This document shows positions 4,738 to 7,465 of a DNA stretch of 7,465 nucleotides, piece by piece (the stretch's first letter is position 1; every line of letters begins with the position of its first letter). Below the pieces are notes generated by a model. The model searched no databases and was not told where the DNA came from. It saw only the letters and a program-made list of their open reading frames with translations. The position numbers and the translations under genes were made by a program. Source of the DNA: an uncultured Collinsella sp. (lineage in GTDB: Bacteria; Actinomycetota; Coriobacteriia; Coriobacteriales; Coriobacteriaceae); assembly GCA_900547655.1 (NCBI GenBank), contig URHQ01000096.1, positions 1-7,465 on the forward strand. Reading direction: 5' to 3'.

Positions 4738-5853
4738 ATGGCAGACGTCGACAACAGGAACCGTAACCGCAGGTCCAACCGAGCGGGTCAGCCCAATCCC
4801 AAGCGCGAGGCCCGTGCCAAGGCCGCCGAGCGCCATGTGGCGGCTGTGTCCGAGGCCTGCGCCAAGGACATCGAGCGTTCGCTTGCCGGCGTGTGCGAGT
4901 TCGATGGTATGCCTGCCGGTTTTGTCGCGGCGATGAAGGCCAAGGTTCAGAGCGCTGTGGCCGCCGAAGAACAGGTTGCCGAGGACGTCGAGGGCGCGGA
5001 GGCTGCCGAGACTGAGGCAGTGCCTGAGCCCGTCGAGGAGCCTGCCGAGGAAATCGCCGAAGCTGAGTCCGCGCCTGCTGAGGAGCCCGCTCCGGTCCTG
5101 CCCGAGGTCACCGTGCTCGACGCCTCTGCCACGCAGGCCATTCTGGATAACGGCCGAGGCTACGCGCAATTCTGCGACATGGCCGTGCTCGCCTTTGCCT
5201 CGTTCACCAACCCGGGCGGCGGCTACATCCAGGGCTATCTGGGTCAGGAGGCCACGCTCTGTGCCGATTCGTACCTGTACAACGTGCTCGATAAACAGCG
5301 CAAATGGTACGGCGAGAACCGTCGCCGCAACATCAACTGCGAGCTTTACCGCAACCGTGCGCTGGTGGTGCCTGCGGTGCGCTTCGACCGCAACCACGTG
5401 CATGCGTATGCCGACGTGATCGTGGCCGCCGCGCCCAACGCCAAGCGCGCTCGCCAGGAGTATCGCGTGGGTGACGATGCCCTGCTGGACGCCCTGCGCG
5501 ATCGCATCCGCTTTGTGCTTGCCATCTGCGACGAGCTGGGTCGCGAGAAGCTCGTGCTGGGCGCTTGGGGCTGCGACAACAACGGCTTTGACGCCGAGGC
5601 CGTGGCCGAGCTCTTCCGCAAGGAGCTCGCATCGGGCGACTTTAAGGTCAAGCAGGTCTTTTTTGCCGTGCCCTCTACGCGCTGGGACGAAGATTTTGCC
5701 AAGTTCGAGCACGTGCTGGCAAACTTCCCCGAGCGCAACGAGGAGTCCTATGCCCAGGTTGCCGCTCGCGCTGCGGCTGCCCGCGCCGCCGAGCAGGCCC
5801 AGGCTGCCGCCGAGGACGATGAAGACGATGACGATTGGCGCAAGTACCTGTAA
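4738..5853 (+). CDS. TIGR02452/DUF2263 protein, microbial-type PARG fold, altered active site
   Basis: A 371-aa protein of the microbial-type poly(ADP-ribose) glycohydrolase family, macrodomain-related enzymes that remove ADP-ribose chains. The core runs from about 120 to 330: MAVLAFASFTNPGGG (148-162) with the ADP-ribose-binding GGG loop, GQEATLCADSYLY (169-181), strand ALVVPAVRF, LGAWGCDNNGFD (274-285) and VFFAVPS (308-313). Family members normally read QEE at the catalytic loop; here it is Gln170-Glu171-Ala172, so the second, catalytic glutamate is missing, and CDNN replaces the usual CGVF-type sequence. Residues 75-120 are a Glu/Ala/Pro-rich acidic insert and the tail ends in DDEDDDDW. 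The basic N-terminus (NRNRRSNRAGQPNPKREARAK) may contact nucleic acid. The ATG has AGGTGG six bases upstream. Binding without hydrolysis is possible; so is an altered mechanism. Confidence 0.85.
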   Translation: MADVDNRNRNRRSNRAGQPNPKREARAKAAERHVAAVSEACAKDIERSLAGVCEFDGMPAGFVAAMKAKVQSAVAAEEQVAEDVEGAEAAETEAVPEPVEEPAEEIAEAESAPAEEPAPVLPEVTVLDASATQAILDNGRGYAQFCDMAVLAFASFTNPGGGYIQGYLGQEATLCADSYLYNVLDKQRKWYGENRRRNINCELYRNRALVVPAVRFDRNHVHAYADVIVAAAPNAKRARQEYRVGDDALLDALRDRIRFVLAICDELGREKLVLGAWGCDNNGFDAEAVAELFRKELASGDFKVKQVFFAVPSTRWDEDFAKFEHVLANFPERNEESYAQVAARAAAARAAEQAQAAAEDDEDDDDWRKYL

Positions 5854-5881
5854 TCGGTATGTGCTGACAGATAGGTCGATC

Positions 5882-5918
5882 CGGCGGGAGAGACTGCTCC
5901 CGCCGACTTTTTCTTTTT
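5882..5918 (+). terminator. Intrinsic terminator of the PARG-like gene
   Basis: A perfect 9-bp GC-rich stem (5882-5890 with 5897-5905) with an AGACTG loop is followed by ACTTTTTCTTTTT. Confidence 0.92.
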
Positions 5919-5937
5919 ACTAGAGGAAGGGCTTACG

Positions 5938-6597
5938 ATGAAAAGCGTTCTGTGCTTTGGCGACAGCAATACCTACGGCTATGATCCGGCGGGCATGCGC
6001 GACGGCACCGCGGTACGCTATGCGCACGATGTGCGCTGGTGCGGCGTGGCCCAGCGCGACCTGGGCGAGGGCTGGCACGTGATTGAGGAAGGCCTCAACG
6101 GCCGCACGACGGTACGCGACGACATGTGCCATCTGGACACTAATCTCAACGGCATCCGCGCGTTGCCGATGCTGCTCGAGGCTCATAAGCCGCTGGATGC
6201 GATCGTGATTATGCTGGGCACCAACGACTGCAAGACGGTCTTTAGCGTGGGGGCTGCCGATATCGCTGACGGTGCCATGGCGCTGATTCGCACCGTCCGC
6301 GCGTTTCCCTGGACCGAAGCCGCGCCCTGCCCGCGTATTCTGCTGATGGCGCCTATCAAGATTAAACCGCAGATCGCCGATGTGTACATGACCGACTTTG
6401 ACGAGCGCTCCGTCGAGGCCTCGGAGCATTTTGCCGAATACTATGCGTATGCTGCTAAACAGTTTGGCTGCGACTTTTTGAATGCCGCTGATTTTGCCGA
6501 GCCGGGCGATATCGATTATCTGCACATGATGCCCGAAAGCCACGAGAGCCTGGGCCACGCCGTGGCAGCCAAGCTCCAAGAGATGCTCGGTGAGTAG
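5938..6597 (+). CDS. SGNH/GDSL-family hydrolase (arylesterase-like)
   Basis: A 219-aa cytoplasmic SGNH hydrolase; members act as esterases, lipases or deacetylases on small or carbohydrate substrates, and the substrate here is unknown. All blocks are present: block I FGDSNTYGY with nucleophile Ser10, block II EGLNGRTT with oxyanion Gly53, block III LGTNDCK with Asn97, and block V DYLHMM with Asp193 and His196, the expected D-x-x-H spacing. GDSNTYG, EGLNGRTT and the length resemble the TesA/arylesterase branch. There is no signal peptide. The ATG has GGAAGGG six bases upstream, directly after the previous terminator, which leaves little room for a promoter; expression may depend on read-through or on a promoter overlapping that terminator. 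It ends with its own terminator. Confidence 0.93.
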   Translation: MKSVLCFGDSNTYGYDPAGMRDGTAVRYAHDVRWCGVAQRDLGEGWHVIEEGLNGRTTVRDDMCHLDTNLNGIRALPMLLEAHKPLDAIVIMLGTNDCKTVFSVGAADIADGAMALIRTVRAFPWTEAAPCPRILLMAPIKIKPQIADVYMTDFDERSVEASEHFAEYYAYAAKQFGCDFLNAADFAEPGDIDYLHMMPESHESLGHAVAAKLQEMLGE

Positions 6598-6609
6598 CGC
6601 GACCCCAAG

Positions 6610-6646
6610 CCACCGCAAAGGGGACGGGCGCCTTTGCGGTGGTTTT
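6610..6646 (+). terminator. Intrinsic terminator of the SGNH hydrolase gene
   Basis: A perfect 12-bp stem (6610-6621 with 6631-6642) with a nine-base loop ends in TTTT (6643-6646). It begins 13 bases after the stop and lies before the chosen pentapeptide-repeat start, which argues against the upstream GTG at 6590 as that gene's start. Confidence 0.88.
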
Positions 6647-6676
6647 GCCCGGGTAAACGAACGGCTTGGCTGCCAT

Positions 6677-7288
6677 ATGGGCATGGACGAGCTCATCGAC
6701 CTCTTTGCCGAGGGCGATGAGCTCGTTTCCAATACCGCTTTTGAGGATTTGGATCTTGCCTATGACGTTGCGAACGGCGCGACCTTCGGTGGCGTCGTGT
6801 TCCGGTCTTGCGAGTTCGATGGCGTTGACTGGAGCGGCTCGACGTTTCGCGACGTGGTGTTTCGCGGTTGCCGCTTTATCCGCTGCAACATGGAAGGCTG
6901 CTGGCTCAACCGCTGCGACTTCGTTGACTGCTCGGCGCCGGGGCTCAACTTGCTCAGGGCGCGTCTGTCGAGCGTATCGTTTACATCGTGCGATTTGAGC
7001 TATGCGAACCTTTCGGAGGGACGCATTGGCCCCATGGCTGCGCGTGACACGCGTTTGACCGAGGTCGCCCTCCAGGGGGCAAAGCTGGGGCAATTGCGCT
7101 TGGACGGCTGCGACCTGACGCGAATCGATGTGTTCAAGACGCCGCTTTCCGGCATGGATGTATCGCGTTGCGTGTTCGCGGCCCCTGTCGTCTCGGGCGA
7201 CTACCGTGAGCTGCGGGGCCTGACGGTCAATGCCGAGCAGGCACTTGCGCTTTCGGGCCTGCTCGGCATCCAGCTCGCCGACGACTAG
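6677..7288 (+). CDS. Pentapeptide-repeat protein
   Basis: A 203-aa protein built almost wholly of pentapeptide repeats from about residue 18 to 167 (for example FEDLDL, ATFGGVVFRSCEF, GSTFRDVVFRGCRF, CDLSYANL, CDLTRIDV), which fold into a right-handed quadrilateral beta-helix. The closing segment, a valine strand then LRGLTVNAEQALALSGLLGIQL (179-200), matches the C-terminus of many Qnr-like and related bacterial members. Some such proteins mimic DNA and protect gyrase from quinolones, but most have no known role, and resistance cannot be inferred here. All nine cysteines fall at positions divisible by five. Start choice is uncertain: the ATG at 6677 or the one at 6683 follows the upstream terminator, but neither has a ribosome site. 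A GTG at 6590 overlapping the hydrolase stop would add 29 residues encoded by the terminator. Confidence 0.85.
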   Translation: MGMDELIDLFAEGDELVSNTAFEDLDLAYDVANGATFGGVVFRSCEFDGVDWSGSTFRDVVFRGCRFIRCNMEGCWLNRCDFVDCSAPGLNLLRARLSSVSFTSCDLSYANLSEGRIGPMAARDTRLTEVALQGAKLGQLRLDGCDLTRIDVFKTPLSGMDVSRCVFAAPVVSGDYRELRGLTVNAEQALALSGLLGIQLADD

Positions 7289-7324
7289 GCGCCCCGGTCC
7301 TTTGCTCGACCGCTATCTAAAATC

Positions 7325-7391
7325 AAACCGTCGCAACATTCGATGATTTTTCGCGTTTGCGCGATTTTCATCGAATGTTGCGACGGTTTTT
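7325..7391. terminator. Very long hairpin, probable terminator (possibly bidirectional)
   Basis: Arms 7325-7346 and 7368-7389 pair perfectly over 22 bp. Inside is a T-rich internal loop (7347-7350 and 7365-7367) and a second 5-bp hairpin (7351-7355 with 7360-7364, loop TTTG). On the plus strand the stem ends in five T residues; on the minus strand it is followed by GATTTTAG, so it could stop transcripts from both sides. It lies 36 bases after the pentapeptide gene. Confidence 0.75.
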
Positions 7392-7465
7392 GGTGCAAAG
7401 TAGCCTGACTCGGTAGCGCGCACAGTCGTGGTGTAAGAAGCAAGGGAGGGCCATCGCCTAGAATC
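7392..7465. other. Right-edge spacer, no gene seen
   Basis: No ORF or RNA gene is recognisable. TAGAAT at 7459-7464 resembles a -10 box, but no -35 is seen at the proper distance and the window ends there. Confidence 0.4.

Noticed and set aside
4687..5712. 341-codon open frame on the minus strand opposite the PARG-like gene
   Set aside because: High GC content keeps the antisense frame open. The plus strand has family motifs, a ribosome site and a terminator; the minus frame has low-complexity His/Gly/Val sequence and no recognisable domain.
6590..6676. GTG start giving a 29-residue N-terminal extension of the pentapeptide protein
   Set aside because: The extension would be encoded by a perfect 12-bp terminator hairpin with T-tract, and there is no good ribosome site. 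It remains possible through coupling to the overlapping hydrolase stop.
5920..6732. 270-codon minus-strand frame opposite the SGNH hydrolase
   Set aside because: It crosses two terminators and has no family signature, while the plus strand carries all SGNH blocks.

Overview
The window looks like chromosomal DNA of a high-GC Gram-positive gut bacterium, most likely a Coriobacteriia member such as Collinsella. This is inferred from the DivIVA C-terminus at the left edge, strong GGAGG-type ribosome sites, GC-rich intrinsic terminators and a leaderless-type promoter; no marker gene confirms it. There are no rRNA or tRNA genes, CRISPR arrays or transposases.

Layout. 1-428 is the 3' end of a divIVA-like gene (+) with its own terminator. 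A nitroreductase gene (1125-595, -) ends in its own terminator. Between it and the next gene lies a 366-base non-coding stretch holding two tandem copies of a structured hairpin element with a shared apex and different but complementary stems. Next come a PhoU-like (DUF47) gene and a PiT phosphate permease gene, both on the minus strand and probably one phosphate-uptake operon transcribed pit then phoU-like. A 249-base divergent spacer separates pit from a rightward block of five genes, most of them separated by terminators: a 112-aa unknown protein, a Bax inhibitor-1 family membrane protein, a microbial-type PARG/TIGR02452 protein, an SGNH hydrolase and a pentapeptide-repeat protein. The window ends with a very long perfect hairpin and about 75 bases without a visible gene.

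Most notable points. (1) The small unknown gene at 3482 has a near-consensus promoter with a Gram-positive LexA (SOS) box lying between its -35 and -10, so it is probably a DNA-damage-inducible gene, and the promoter places the transcript start at the ATG. (2) The tandem hairpin pair at 1299-1496 shows covariation between copies, which points to a structured RNA or REP-like DNA element. (3) The PARG-like protein has QEA where the family normally has the catalytic QEE, plus an acidic insert. (4) The pentapeptide protein has all nine cysteines in one register, six of them on one face of the predicted helix. (5) The Bax inhibitor leader can form two mutually exclusive hairpins, one of which covers the ribosome site.

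The genes do not form one pathway. Pit and the PhoU-like protein work together in phosphate uptake; the rest look like independent housekeeping or stress functions.
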